A stretch of 64,000 nt of DNA from Avichristensenella sp031549905 (GTDB lineage: Bacteria; Bacillota; Clostridia; Christensenellales; Aristaeellaceae). Of the stretch, positions 28,108-37,149 are shown piece by piece. Each line of letters starts with the position of its first letter. Within the stretch, counting starts at the first letter, position 1. The notes beneath the pieces are model-generated. The model searched no databases. It worked only from the letters and a program-made list of their open reading frames with translations, and was not told the origin of the DNA. Location of the stretch: assembly GCA_031549905.1 (NCBI GenBank), contig JAVBPC010000016.1, positions 1 to 64,000 of the forward strand, written 5' to 3'. The position numbers and the translations under genes are program-made.

Positions 28108-29237
28108 AAAAGGCCGTCATCTACGGCGCCGGGAACATCGGCCGTGGGTTTATTGCGGAGCTTGTGAACCGTTCGGGATACGAAGTGGTATTCGTTGATG
28201 TGGATGAGGCGCTTGTCGCGCTGCTCAATCACCGGCGCTGCTATCCGGTTACCTACATTGTTGATGATATGCGGCAGGATGTGCTGATCACCGGCGTTCG
28301 CGCCGTCAATGGCAGGGATAGCCAGGCCGTGGTCGAAGAGATCGCCGATTGCGACTTGCTTGCCACCGCCGTGGGCGCGGCCGTGCTGCCCAAAATCGCC
28401 CCGATTGTGGCGGAAGGCATCCGCAGCCGCATGGCGCAGCTGCCGCTTCAGCCGCTGAACATCATCCTGTGCGAAAACATGATGGATGGGGGGGGGTGCT
28501 TTCGTGCGCTGGTGTCGCATGCGCTTGACATGCCTGCCGTGTTGATCGACGCATATGTCGGCTTCGTGCCTGCGTCTGTGGGCCGCATGGTGCCGGTGAT
28601 GACGCCCGCGCTGCGCGGGGAGAACCTGCTGCGCGTGTGCGTGGAACCCTACGCGATCCTCTCCGTTGACCGGGAGGCGTTTCGCGGGCCCATTCCCGAT
28701 ATCTTCGGCATGCACGCGCACAATGGCTTTGATTTCTATATCAAGCGCAAGCTGTATGTGCACAACATGGGGCATGCCGCGGCCGCCTGGCTCGGGGCTT
28801 CAAAGGGTTTTGAGCATATCTATGAAGTCATGGATGACCCGGAACTGCGCCAAGCGGTGCGCGCCGCGATGCTTGCCGCGTCTGAGGCGCTGTCGCGCGC
28901 GTACGGAAAACCCTTTCCGCCGCTTGTTGCCTATGCGGATGATCTGCTTGCGCGCTTTGCCAACCGGGCGCTTGAGGATACCGTTTCCCGCGTCGGCGCG
29001 GATCTGGATAGGAAGCTTGCGCCCGGGGAGCGCATTGTCGGCGCGATCAACCTTTGCGTGCAGACCGGGGTTGATGCAGGCCCGCTGCTGACTGCACTTG
29101 CGGCGGCGCTGCGCTTTGTCGATTCCCGCCCGGGAAGGGCAGCCGAGGCGATTTCCGCCGGCCGGCCAGAGTGGGTGCTTGCAGAGATATGCGTGTTTCA
29201 GGCGGAAATGATCGATGCGGCAATGCGGCGCATGTAA
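28104..29237 (+). CDS. mtlD: Mannitol-1-phosphate 5-dehydrogenase
   Basis: This 377-residue member of the polyol dehydrogenase family has the N-terminal NAD site GAGNIGRGF (residues 8-16), a short C-terminal helical domain and KRKLYVHNMGHA, containing the conserved Lys-x(n)-His-N-x-x-H active-site pattern. The length matches MtlD (about 380) rather than the ~490-residue mannitol 2-dehydrogenases. It uses GTG at 28104, overlapping the isomerase stop. It interconverts mannitol 1-phosphate and fructose 6-phosphate. No mannitol PTS is nearby, so the polyol phosphate must come from another route. Confidence 0.82.
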   Translation: MKKAVIYGAGNIGRGFIAELVNRSGYEVVFVDVDEALVALLNHRRCYPVTYIVDDMRQDVLITGVRAVNGRDSQAVVEEIADCDLLATAVGAAVLPKIAPIVAEGIRSRMAQLPLQPLNIILCENMMDGGGCFRALVSHALDMPAVLIDAYVGFVPASVGRMVPVMTPALRGENLLRVCVEPYAILSVDREAFRGPIPDIFGMHAHNGFDFYIKRKLYVHNMGHAAAAWLGASKGFEHIYEVMDDPELRQAVRAAMLAASEALSRAYGKPFPPLVAYADDLLARFANRALEDTVSRVGADLDRKLAPGERIVGAINLCVQTGVDAGPLLTALAAALRFVDSRPGRAAEAISAGRPEWVLAEICVFQAEMIDAAMRRM

Positions 29238-29265
29238 GGCGGAGTATGCGTAAACCGCTGCGCAG

Positions 29266-29292
29266 GGGAAGGCATCCGGCCTTCCCTTTTTT
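29266..29292 (+). terminator. Rho-independent terminator of the mannoside operon
   Basis: GGGAAGGC and GCCTTCCC pair around a five-base loop and are followed by six T, 29 bases after the mtlD stop. Confidence 0.9.
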
Positions 29293-29337
29293 GCACCCTG
29301 CTGATCGGCGGGTATTGCGAATTGCCGCGAAACCTGC

Positions 29338-29501
29338 TATAGTCATTCAATTCCAAAAACGGCCAGTGCGGGCGAGAGATTTTTTTGTTCAGCAAGAAGC
29401 CGGAAGGAGGCGTAGCAGGCAGCTACGCTGACTGGAAGGCGCCGCAGCGGGACGGAAAAAGATCCGCTCGCACTGGCCGGTTTTGGGGTTGAATGGCTAT
29501 A
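29338..29501. repeat. Palindromic MITE-like element, copy C
   Basis: A 164-base element with terminal inverted repeats of about 35 bases: TATAGTCATTCAA at the left matches the reverse complement of the right end (29489-29501), and both continue into CCAAAA and CGGCCAGTGCG. The middle contains GGCGTAGCAG and GACGGAAAA, shared with copies A and B, plus an inner GCGTAGC/GCTACGC hairpin. It sits between the mannoside terminator and the DUF815 gene, ending a few bases before that gene's first ATG. Confidence 0.75.
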
Positions 29502-29506
29502 CATTC

Positions 29507-30673
29507 ATGAAAAACCGAAAGAGGGCCGCGCGCATGCTTGTGTTCAATATCGATATCAGTTCATATAGATCATTGCAAAAAGAGATCATTGTGTTTGCCG
29601 AAACGCAGGCGGTAACCGATAACATCGCGAAGGAATATCTTGTGGCGCAACTGCTTGAGGATACGAACGTGTTGGCTGGCGTATGTGAGGAAACGGCGCA
29701 TGTGGGCCACAGCCTGAAGATAGCGGCGCTCAAGGATATCGATGCGGTGCTGTCGGCGTATCAGTCGATTGATGCCGCGCTTGCCGGCTACAAGCCGTCC
29801 ATGAAGAGGAAGCTGCGCTTTGCCGAATACCAGCAATCGCTGGAGGCGATCGTGGCCGCGGAAGGCTGCGAAGCGGTGCTTTCGGGCATCATCCGGCACT
29901 ATGCCGCGTTTGGCGGGGGAAAGAGCGCGAAATACATCGCCTTTCGGTGGGATAAGGGGCTTCGCGGGATCGAAAAGCCGGATGATATCGCGCTGAACCA
30001 ACTGTTCTGCTTATCCCTGCAAAAGCAGGAGCTGATTGAGAATACAAAGGCGTTCCTGGAAGGGCTGCCCGCCAACAACGTGCTGCTGTACGGCAACAGC
30101 GGCTGCGGAAAATCATCGATGGTAAAGGCGATTCTGAATGAGTACTGCCAAGACGGGCTGCGGCTGGTGCAGATACCCAAAGAGGACCTGGCTGAACTTC
30201 CGCTGCTCATTCGGGAAATCAAGGGGAAGCCGTTCCGCTACATTGTTTTCATGGATGATCTTTCCTTTGAAAGCGACGACCTGGGCTACAAAACGCTGAA
30301 AACAATCCTGGATGGCAGCGTAGAAAAGCAGCCCGGCAACATCGTTTTCTACGCGACATCCAACCGCCTGCACCTGATCAACGAAACCTGGGCGGAGCGC
30401 AAGGGCGACGATGTGCATGTAAGCGATACAAAAAATGAAAAAATGGCGCTTTCAGAAAGGTTTGGCATACGGATCTCATTTCTGTCGCCGGTGCAGAGCG
30501 AATATCTGAAAATTGTCGAAGGTATCTTGACGAACGAAGGCATTTCAGTGACGGAAGAGTTGAAAGCGGAAGCGATTCAATGGGCGTGGCAATGCAACGG
30601 CCTGTCGGGCAGAACCGCAACGCAGTTTGCCGCCACCGTTTTGCCGAAGAGAATGCGCGCGAAAAAACCATAA
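29507..30673 (+). CDS. DUF815-family AAA+ ATPase
   Basis: About 388 residues. An N-terminal helical part is followed by an AAA domain with Walker A YGNSGCGKSS (~residues 195-204), Walker B FMDDLSFE and sensor YATSNR. The layout is that of DUF815 ATP-binding proteins, whose function is not established. The start is uncertain: ATG 29507 lies just outside repeat copy C, while ATG 29534 (MLVFNIDIS) follows a weak GAGGG. A longer frame begins inside the repeat and is rejected. It has no evident partners. Confidence 0.8.
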   Translation: MKNRKRAARMLVFNIDISSYRSLQKEIIVFAETQAVTDNIAKEYLVAQLLEDTNVLAGVCEETAHVGHSLKIAALKDIDAVLSAYQSIDAALAGYKPSMKRKLRFAEYQQSLEAIVAAEGCEAVLSGIIRHYAAFGGGKSAKYIAFRWDKGLRGIEKPDDIALNQLFCLSLQKQELIENTKAFLEGLPANNVLLYGNSGCGKSSMVKAILNEYCQDGLRLVQIPKEDLAELPLLIREIKGKPFRYIVFMDDLSFESDDLGYKTLKTILDGSVEKQPGNIVFYATSNRLHLINETWAERKGDDVHVSDTKNEKMALSERFGIRISFLSPVQSEYLKIVEGILTNEGISVTEELKAEAIQWAWQCNGLSGRTATQFAATVLPKRMRAKKP

Positions 30674-30775
30674 TGTATGCATCCGCATTCATCCTGCGAT
30701 CATCCTTAGATCATATTCCCGTGCTATCCTGTTCACGCAATGGAAAATGATTTGTGAGCGGGAGGATACGGATTC

Positions 30776-32233
30776 ATGAAAAGGAAAAGGACCTCTTCTG
30801 TTTTCGCGCTGTTGCTGGCTTTTTTGATGGTGTTGGCAGTTTGTGCCAGTGGGTATGCTGAAAGTCAAACGATGCCTGCCGCGCCGCCGGATGCCCCCAC
30901 GGACGGCAGCGCGCCCGGAGGCACCCCGCCGGACGGCACGGGAACACCCCCGGACGGGATGGGCACCCCGCCGGATGGCACGGGTACACCCCCCGACGGC
31001 ATGGGTGCGCCCCCGAACGGCGGCGGCTTTAGCGGTTCCCATGAAGTGACGCAGGGAACGGCCGCCATTCTGATTGATGCCGATGGAACCTATACAGGCG
31101 ATACCTATTCCTCAACGGGCGATGATGAAAACGCGCTGCGCATAGACGGGGCGACAGTTACCCTGGATCAGATCACCGTAAGCAAGACCGCGGGGGAAAG
31201 CTCCAACACGGAAAACGGCGACTTCTATGGCCAAAACGCAGGGCTTCTTGCCACAAACGGTGCGCAGGTGAGCATCTCCGGCGCAACCATCACCACATCT
31301 GCAAAGAACGGCAACGGCGTGTTCAGCTATGGCACGGGTACGGTCGTTACCATTGAAGACAGCGTCATCCGCACCAGCGCAAACAATTCCGGCGGCATTC
31401 AAACCACCGGCGGCGGTGAAACCTACGCAAGCAACCTGGATATCCAAACTGAGGGCAACTCGGCAGCGGCCATTCGCTCCGACCGGGGCGGCGGCACCGT
31501 GGTTGTGGATGGCGGCATCTATGTTACAAACGGCACCGGGAGCCCCGCTGTCTATTCCACTGCCGATATCACCGTGAAAAACGCCACCCTTGCCGCCAAC
31601 AACTCCGAGGCCGTCGTTGTGGAAGGGAAGAACACGGTTGTGCTGGAAAACTGCATTCTGGCCGGCAGCATGAAAGGCACCTACCAGGATGGCAGCGAGA
31701 ACATCCAAAACATCATGCTGTACCAGAGCATGTCGGGTGATGCGGATGTAGGCACCTCCAAGTTCAGCGCGACGGGCGGCGCTATCGTATCAAACGCGGG
31801 CGATATGTTCTACGTTACCAACACGCACAGCGTGATTGCCCTGACCGATGTGGACCTTACCCTGTCAAACGGCGTGCTGCTGAAAGTGGAAGGAAACAGC
31901 TCCAGCAGGGGATGGGGGACGGCAGGCAAAAACGGCGGTCAGGTGGAGTTCAGCGCCGCCCGGCAGCAGCTTACGGGCGCGGTTACTGTAGATACGATTT
32001 CAACGCTTTCCTTTGCCCTGGAAGACGGTTCGGTGTTTGAAGGCACGATCAATATCGTGGAGAACGCGGCCGGCGGAACCGCTGTCAGCAACAACGCCAC
32101 CGTTACCATCGGTGAAGGCTGCACATGGACGCTTACCGGCGATTGCACGGTTACAAGCCTGACCAACAACGGCACCATCAACTTTAACGGGTTTGCCGTC
32201 ACGCTGGCCGATGGAACCACGCTAAATCAGTAG
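30776..32233 (+). CDS. Secreted protein with proline-glycine repeats and a parallel beta-helix
   Basis: 485 residues. A Sec signal peptide (residues 1-~28) leads into a flexible Pro/Gly/Asp-rich segment (~35-85) built of TPPDG repeats, then a region rich in regularly spaced Thr, Asn, Gly and Val (DGATVTLDQITVSK, GAQVSISGATITTS), typical of right-handed beta-helix adhesins or lyase-like folds. No LPXTG motif, membrane tail or catalytic motif is seen, so the surface attachment is unclear. It stands alone, with GGGAGG before the ATG and a terminator ~100 bases after the stop. A carbohydrate-binding or surface role is inferred. Confidence 0.75.
   Translation: MKRKRTSSVFALLLAFLMVLAVCASGYAESQTMPAAPPDAPTDGSAPGGTPPDGTGTPPDGMGTPPDGTGTPPDGMGAPPNGGGFSGSHEVTQGTAAILIDADGTYTGDTYSSTGDDENALRIDGATVTLDQITVSKTAGESSNTENGDFYGQNAGLLATNGAQVSISGATITTSAKNGNGVFSYGTGTVVTIEDSVIRTSANNSGGIQTTGGGETYASNLDIQTEGNSAAAIRSDRGGGTVVVDGGIYVTNGTGSPAVYSTADITVKNATLAANNSEAVVVEGKNTVVLENCILAGSMKGTYQDGSENIQNIMLYQSMSGDADVGTSKFSATGGAIVSNAGDMFYVTNTHSVIALTDVDLTLSNGVLLKVEGNSSSRGWGTAGKNGGQVEFSAARQQLTGAVTVDTISTLSFALEDGSVFEGTINIVENAAGGTAVSNNATVTIGEGCTWTLTGDCTVTSLTNNGTINFNGFAVTLADGTTLNQ
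30923..31024 (+). repeat. In-gene tandem repeat encoding T-P-P-D-G-x-G units
   Basis: About four and a half imperfect 21-base units encode GTPPDGT/M in alternating form. Thr/Met alternates after Gly (DGTG, DGMG), suggesting duplication of a 42-base double unit. Copy number may vary between strains. Confidence 0.7.
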
Positions 32234-32600
32234 ACTGAACCATATGCGCCTTTGAAGGAAAAGGGCATGCTGCGGATACTTGGATGGGGTGTGAATTCAA
32301 GAGATGAACATGGAATGCTGATATCTGCATACAAAATCCCCCCAGATTTACTGGGGGGATAGCTTTTTGCTTCTGCTTCTCCGCTGCGCTGACAAAAGAG
32401 AAATGCGGGCATGGATTTTGTACAAATTTGAAATTCTGTTTTTATATGTTTTATCTATGGACAGAATGCCTAGAGTATTGTAAAATAAATTATTCGATGT
32501 TTGTGCTATATGCCTAAGTCTGCTGTTCTGGCATGATATTCCGCACTGGCACAATACTTTCTATGCACGCTCAATGGTCTGAAAATCCTGAAACAAGGCA
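32234..32600. other. Intergenic region, 367 bases
   Basis: The first part holds the terminator at 32336-32368. The rest is unusually AT-rich for this window, with several TTGTA- and TATA-like strings (for example TTGAAA at 32428), consistent with a promoter for the DUF3899 gene, but no pair of boxes is convincing. No RNA gene or further coding sequence is recognised. Confidence 0.5.
32336..32368 (+). terminator. Rho-independent terminator after the beta-helix gene
   Basis: A perfect 10-bp stem (ATCCCCCCAG with CTGGGGGGAT) around ATTTA is followed by AGCTTTTTG. It lies 100 bases after the stop. Confidence 0.85.
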
Positions 32601-32999
32601 GTGATCTCTATAAATATTTGGAATGCGCAGAAAAAGCACTGGAAAGCAACTGCGATTCTTGTTATCATAGGCGTAGTAGTATCCCTTTGGATGAGGGGAA
32701 GGACCGGAACATCGGGACTGATGTTTGTAACGGATATGCTCTTCACAGTCTCCATGACTTTTTTCTGTTGGGGGCTAATATGCTTGGTGGGGAACATGGG
32801 CATATTCAATAGCCTGGTTTACGGCACGAAAAGCCTGGTTCGCGTCATCCGAAACAGATGGAAGCCCTCGCAGGAAGAAAGAGACGGCTACCTGGAATAT
32901 GTCCGCTCCCGCCCGCATCACGCGGGGGTGCCGACAATGATGCTGCTGGCAGCCTGTTTTGCCGCACTGTCGGTTATTGTTGCATTGATTGCGAATTAA
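32601..32999 (+). CDS. DUF3899 small membrane protein
   Basis: A 132-residue protein with three hydrophobic helices (about residues 14-30, 42-64 and 108-130) and the conserved TDMLFTVSMTFFCWGL and FNSLVYG segments of DUF3899, a family of unknown function in Firmicutes. An in-frame stop at 32589 makes GTG 32601 the first possible start; no good ribosome site is seen there. It is followed by a GC hairpin. Confidence 0.75.
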   Translation: MISINIWNAQKKHWKATAILVIIGVVVSLWMRGRTGTSGLMFVTDMLFTVSMTFFCWGLICLVGNMGIFNSLVYGTKSLVRVIRNRWKPSQEERDGYLEYVRSRPHHAGVPTMMLLAACFAALSVIVALIAN

Positions 33000-33019
33000 C
33001 CGGCTTATCATGCATTTTG

Positions 33020-33036
33020 CCGCCCCAAAGGGGCGG
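33020..33036 (+). terminator. Weak terminator-like hairpin after the DUF3899 gene
   Basis: CCGCCCC and GGGGCGG pair around AAA, followed by TGTTGT, a poor T-run. It lies 20 bases past the stop. Confidence 0.5.
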
Positions 33037-33149
33037 TGTTGTAGATCGTTCCGTGCCTTATCTACCGTTGCGTGCGGAAGACGCGCAATCCCTATGGCTT
33101 CATTTGTTTGAGTATATTGAAGCGAGAGAAAAAAGGAGTTGACAGCAAA

Positions 33150-34898
33150 ATGAGGAAAAAAGGCCTGGTAGCACTCACCCTGGTGGCACTGCTGGTTCTG
33201 TCAATCATGGCGCCCGTGATGGCAACCGCAGAGGCGGAGAAGATCTATCGTACCTACCTCACCAGCGAAGCCCCCATCCTCAACGGCCACAATTCTGTGG
33301 AAGTTCCTGTTCAGACCCCGCATAACTATTGCTCCACCCCGCTTTTCATGGCGGTACCCACGGCGGATGGCAAGAGCTATGAGTACATCGGTGCAATAGC
33401 TTCCGAACTGCCTATCCAGATTGACGACAACAACTGGCAGATCAAAATCCGCCCGGAAGCGTGCTGGGCCAATGGCGATCCCATTAACGCCGATACGTTC
33501 ATGTATTCCTACAAAATGCTGCTTGATCCGCTGCTGGCCAACAAGATGGCCGATTTCCTTGCCGATTACAATGTTACCATTGTGAATGCGAAGGAATATG
33601 CCCTGCAGGGCACCGCTGGCACCGTGGCATGGGAAGACGTCGGCATCAAGAAGATCGACGACTATACCATCCAGATCACCACGGTTGATGTCAACACCCA
33701 GAAGGATGTTTGCAGCCAATTCATCGACCGTTCGACCTATCCGGTCTATGAACCGCTGTACGAAGCCGGCATGAACGCGGACCGCACGGCAACCACCTAC
33801 GGCACAACGCTTGATATGTGGATGGGCTGCGGCCCGTACTTCTTCGATACATGGACGTATGATTCCATCCATGTCTACAAGAAGAACCCGGATCACTGGC
33901 TGGCCGACCTGTTCAACTATGACACCGTTGAAGTCCGCATCATTCCTGAAATGAATGCCCGCGTTGAACTTTGGGAGCAGGGCAAGCTTGACAACCTGGT
34001 TCCCAACACCAACACCATCGAGACCTATATCGATGACCCGCGTCTGGTTGCGTACCCGAGCCTTACCGTGTTCCATATCGATGTGAACTGCAAGAACCCC
34101 GGCAACCCCATCAGCGGCACGGTCGAATACCGCAAGGCCATGTACCACGCCCTGAACCGTGAAGTTATCGCCAGGGATATCTTTGGTTACATGGTACCCA
34201 CCGGCACCTACATCAGCGGCCAGGCTGGCGTGCTCAGCCCCGATGCGCTGACCTTCCGTGAGTCCGAGCAGGGCAAGGCTGTCACCGCGCTGGTAGATTC
34301 CTGGGGCCCCTCCGGCTACAGCCCGGAACTGGCCCGCGAATACCTGGCGAAGGCTTATGAAGTCGCCGGCATCCCCGCGGACACCGTTATCACCGTGAAG
34401 ATGGCGATTGACGAGAGCGATTCCACCTGGAAGGCGACCGCCGAGTACCTGATGGAAGAATTCCCCGTGATCTTTGAAGGCAAGGTTAAGCTGGAGATCG
34501 TCGCGTACGCCGGCATCAGCGCCACCGCATTCAAACAGACCGGCGATGACAAGTGGGATTTCAGCCCCAACGACTGGACCCGCGGCGCGGCCCGTACCTA
34601 CCCCTACACCAGCTTCTACTACTATCTGACCAGCTACGGCAGCTCGCCCAACAACTATTTCTCCCCCGAGTTTGAGGCGCAGTACGCCATCTGCGACGCG
34701 CCCGAGCTCAAACTGGACTACAACAAGATGCTGGATGAGACCAAGACGCTGGAAGAAATCTATCTGGAGAAAGTCATCCACATTCCGGTTGTGCAGAACG
34801 TGAACTATGAGCTGTTCTCTGACCGGCTGCAACTCCCCGTCAACACATACATCCCCGGCTTTGGTTGGGGCTACATGTTCGGCGATATCGCGGAATAG
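33150..34898 (+). CDS. Oligopeptide-type ABC transporter substrate-binding protein (SBP_bac_5)
   Basis: About 582 residues. The Sec signal peptide (MRKKGLVALTLVALLVLSIM) ends near ATAEA with no lipobox Cys. The mature part follows the SBP family 5 pattern, with WQIKIRPEACWANGDPINAD near the N-terminus, the usual peptide/nickel-binding signature. The start at 33150 follows AAGGAG; the longer frame from 33072 is rejected. It opens a complete Opp/Dpp-type operon and binds a peptide or other small solute, not predictable. Confidence 0.92.
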   Translation: MRKKGLVALTLVALLVLSIMAPVMATAEAEKIYRTYLTSEAPILNGHNSVEVPVQTPHNYCSTPLFMAVPTADGKSYEYIGAIASELPIQIDDNNWQIKIRPEACWANGDPINADTFMYSYKMLLDPLLANKMADFLADYNVTIVNAKEYALQGTAGTVAWEDVGIKKIDDYTIQITTVDVNTQKDVCSQFIDRSTYPVYEPLYEAGMNADRTATTYGTTLDMWMGCGPYFFDTWTYDSIHVYKKNPDHWLADLFNYDTVEVRIIPEMNARVELWEQGKLDNLVPNTNTIETYIDDPRLVAYPSLTVFHIDVNCKNPGNPISGTVEYRKAMYHALNREVIARDIFGYMVPTGTYISGQAGVLSPDALTFRESEQGKAVTALVDSWGPSGYSPELAREYLAKAYEVAGIPADTVITVKMAIDESDSTWKATAEYLMEEFPVIFEGKVKLEIVAYAGISATAFKQTGDDKWDFSPNDWTRGAARTYPYTSFYYYLTSYGSSPNNYFSPEFEAQYAICDAPELKLDYNKMLDETKTLEEIYLEKVIHIPVVQNVNYELFSDRLQLPVNTYIPGFGWGYMFGDIAE

Positions 34899-35044
34899 TC
34901 GCTGAAAATGGCTGCCTGACCGCCCTATAAACTTTAGCCTGACGGGTGTGCTGCCGCAAGACGGCACACCCGTGCATAGGGACAGAATATCTTATCGGAA
35001 CATAAACGCCGGGCTTGCGTTTTCCCGAAAAGATGGAGGATGTA

Positions 35045-35995
35045 ATGTTCAAATACATACTGCGGCGGGCGGCTGCTATGCTGTTGACCCTGTTTCTGGT
35101 GATGACGCTGTCATTCTGGATTATCCGCCTGATGCCCATGACCATATTTGAAAACCCGGAGACGCCCCCTGAAATCCAGAGAATTCTGGAAGCGAGGATG
35201 CATCTGGATAAACCCATGGTCGTACAGTACTTCTATTTTCTCAAGGGCATCGTGACGGAAGGTGACTTTGGAACATCGGTCAAAATCAGGCCGGGTATGG
35301 ATGTTTTCAAGATTCTTTCCACAAGAATTCCCCCCACGATGCTGCTGAATGTGTTTTCGCTTTTGATATCCATTCCCATCGGCATTGTTGTCGGCACCAT
35401 TGCCGCACTAAAGCGCAACAAGATGACCGATACCGTTATCTCATTTTTGATTGTCATTTTCATATCAGTGCCTTCTTTTGTGTTTGCATCGCTGATGCAG
35501 TATCTTTTTACGTTTAAATGGCAGATATTTCCAACGCTGTATGATTCAACGGCCACTTCGTTTGCCGTGATGATGCATTCGCTGACGCTGCCGATCATTG
35601 CCCTTGCCCTTGGGCCAATCGCAACGATCGCCAGGTATCTTCGCGGCGAACTGATTGAAACGCTCTCGTCAGAATACCTGCTTCTTGCCAGAACGAAGGG
35701 CTTGACGCGCACGCAGGCAACGGTGCGCCATGCGTTTAGAAACTCCCTGGTGCCCATCGCCAACACGATCATACCGATGATCACGGGCATCATGGGCGGT
35801 TCGCTTGTTGTTGAAAAGATGTTTGCCATCCCCGGCATGGGCGGCCAGCTGATTGACTCCATACTGGCCGGCGATCACTTTTTAACGGTGGCATTGCTTA
35901 TTTTCTATTCGGCTATCTCGCTTATCACGATTCTGATTGTCGATATCTCCTATGGAATTATTGACCCGCGCATAAGGATAGGAGGCAGAAGATGA
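35045..35995 (+). CDS. Oligopeptide ABC transporter permease, OppB/DppB type
   Basis: 316 residues with six membrane helices, the first at ~10-30 (FKYILRRAAAMLLTLFLVMT), and the GDFGTS segment typical of OppB. The EAA loop reads LARTKGLTRTQA. The start is ATG 35045 behind GGAGG. It overlaps the next permease gene by four bases (ATGA). Confidence 0.93.
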   Translation: MFKYILRRAAAMLLTLFLVMTLSFWIIRLMPMTIFENPETPPEIQRILEARMHLDKPMVVQYFYFLKGIVTEGDFGTSVKIRPGMDVFKILSTRIPPTMLLNVFSLLISIPIGIVVGTIAALKRNKMTDTVISFLIVIFISVPSFVFASLMQYLFTFKWQIFPTLYDSTATSFAVMMHSLTLPIIALALGPIATIARYLRGELIETLSSEYLLLARTKGLTRTQATVRHAFRNSLVPIANTIIPMITGIMGGSLVVEKMFAIPGMGGQLIDSILAGDHFLTVALLIFYSAISLITILIVDISYGIIDPRIRIGGRR

Positions 35996-37146
35996 TAGTC
36001 GATAAGAATACCCATCTTCCGGAGGAAATAAGAGACCTGCCCGATTCCTTATTTGAGTTGGTGCAGGTAGAGGATATAAAGGATGAGGCATTCAAAACAA
36101 AGCCGATAGGCTTTTTCAAGGATGCGCTGATCCGCCTGAGCAAAAGCAAAGTATCCGTCATCTCTTTTTGGATGATTGTGACGGTCGTGTTGCTTGCGCT
36201 GATTGTGCCGAACATAACGGGCTATGTTTACACCGCCCAGAACGTTTCGCAGAAAAACCTGCCGCCTAAGATTCCGCTGCTTGAGGATATCGGTGTTGCC
36301 GATGGCAGCCGCCTGCTCACCAACCGCAAGAAGAGCAGCCTTGAGGATACGAACCGTTTCCCCGAAGGCTCGGTCATCAGAATCGTCAGGGAATACGAGG
36401 CCAGCGGCGTTCCCGTTGTGGATGTATTGGTTGATTATTATGCCTACGTCGGTGTTCCTGACGGCGAGTATCATTGGTTCGGCACGGATTACCTTGGCCG
36501 CGACCTTTGCACGCGCCTGTTCAGAGGCGCGCGCATATCGCTGCTGATCGCGGTTTTTGCGGTTATCACAAACCTGCTGATCGGGGTTATTTATGGGTCG
36601 GTGGCGGGGTATTACGGCGGCAAGGTTGACATGTACCTTACGCATTTTGCGGAGATTCTGGATGGCCTTCCGTATATCGTGGTGACCATTTTGTTTATGC
36701 TGCTGTTTGGGTCGGGGATGCTGTCGATCATTCTGGCGCTGACGGTAACTGGATGGATCGGCACCGCCCGGCTCATCCGCGCGCAGTTTTACCGCTTCAA
36801 GGGCCGCGAATATGTCCTGGCCGCGCGCACGTTGGGCGTGCCGGATATCAAGCTGATCTTCAGGCACATTCTGCCCAACTCCATCGGCCCGCTGATCACC
36901 AGGGCCATGATCGCGATACCCGGCGCCATCTTCTCGGAATCCTTCCTGGCCTATATCGGGCTTGGCATCAAGCCGCCAAACCCTTCTATCGGCGTGCTGC
37001 TTTCGGATGGGCAGAAGGTGCTGCTGCAGTACCCATATCAGACGCTTTTCCCGGCGATCCTGATTTCGGTGCTGATGATCGCTTTCAACCTGTTTGCCAA
37101 CGGCCTCAGGGATGCCCTTGATCCTACGCGGCGGGGGGAGGATTAA
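35992..37146 (+). CDS. Oligopeptide ABC transporter permease, OppC/DppC type
   Basis: 384 residues, longer than the usual ~300. An N-terminal soluble stretch of ~50 residues and a membrane helix (~60-80) are followed by an extra outside loop of roughly 80 residues before the conserved FGTDYLGRDLCTRLFRGARI. The transport domain is normal, with AARTLGVPD in the EAA loop. It overlaps OppB by four bases and precedes the ATPase genes by three. Confidence 0.93.
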   Translation: MIVDKNTHLPEEIRDLPDSLFELVQVEDIKDEAFKTKPIGFFKDALIRLSKSKVSVISFWMIVTVVLLALIVPNITGYVYTAQNVSQKNLPPKIPLLEDIGVADGSRLLTNRKKSSLEDTNRFPEGSVIRIVREYEASGVPVVDVLVDYYAYVGVPDGEYHWFGTDYLGRDLCTRLFRGARISLLIAVFAVITNLLIGVIYGSVAGYYGGKVDMYLTHFAEILDGLPYIVVTILFMLLFGSGMLSIILALTVTGWIGTARLIRAQFYRFKGREYVLAARTLGVPDIKLIFRHILPNSIGPLITRAMIAIPGAIFSESFLAYIGLGIKPPNPSIGVLLSDGQKVLLQYPYQTLFPAILISVLMIAFNLFANGLRDALDPTRRGED

Positions 37147-37149
37147 GCT

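Noticed and set aside
29483..29506. TTG start for the DUF815 protein
   Set aside because: It lies inside the inverted end of repeat copy C and has no ribosome site; later ATG codons are better.
30923..31024. Possible CRISPR-like or regulatory tandem repeat
   Set aside because: Repeats are contiguous 21-base coding units without spacers and simply encode TPPDG motifs.
33201..34967. 588-residue minus-strand open frame
   Set aside because: Exactly antisense to the oligopeptide-binding protein gene, which has clear family motifs and a signal peptide; a codon-bias shadow.
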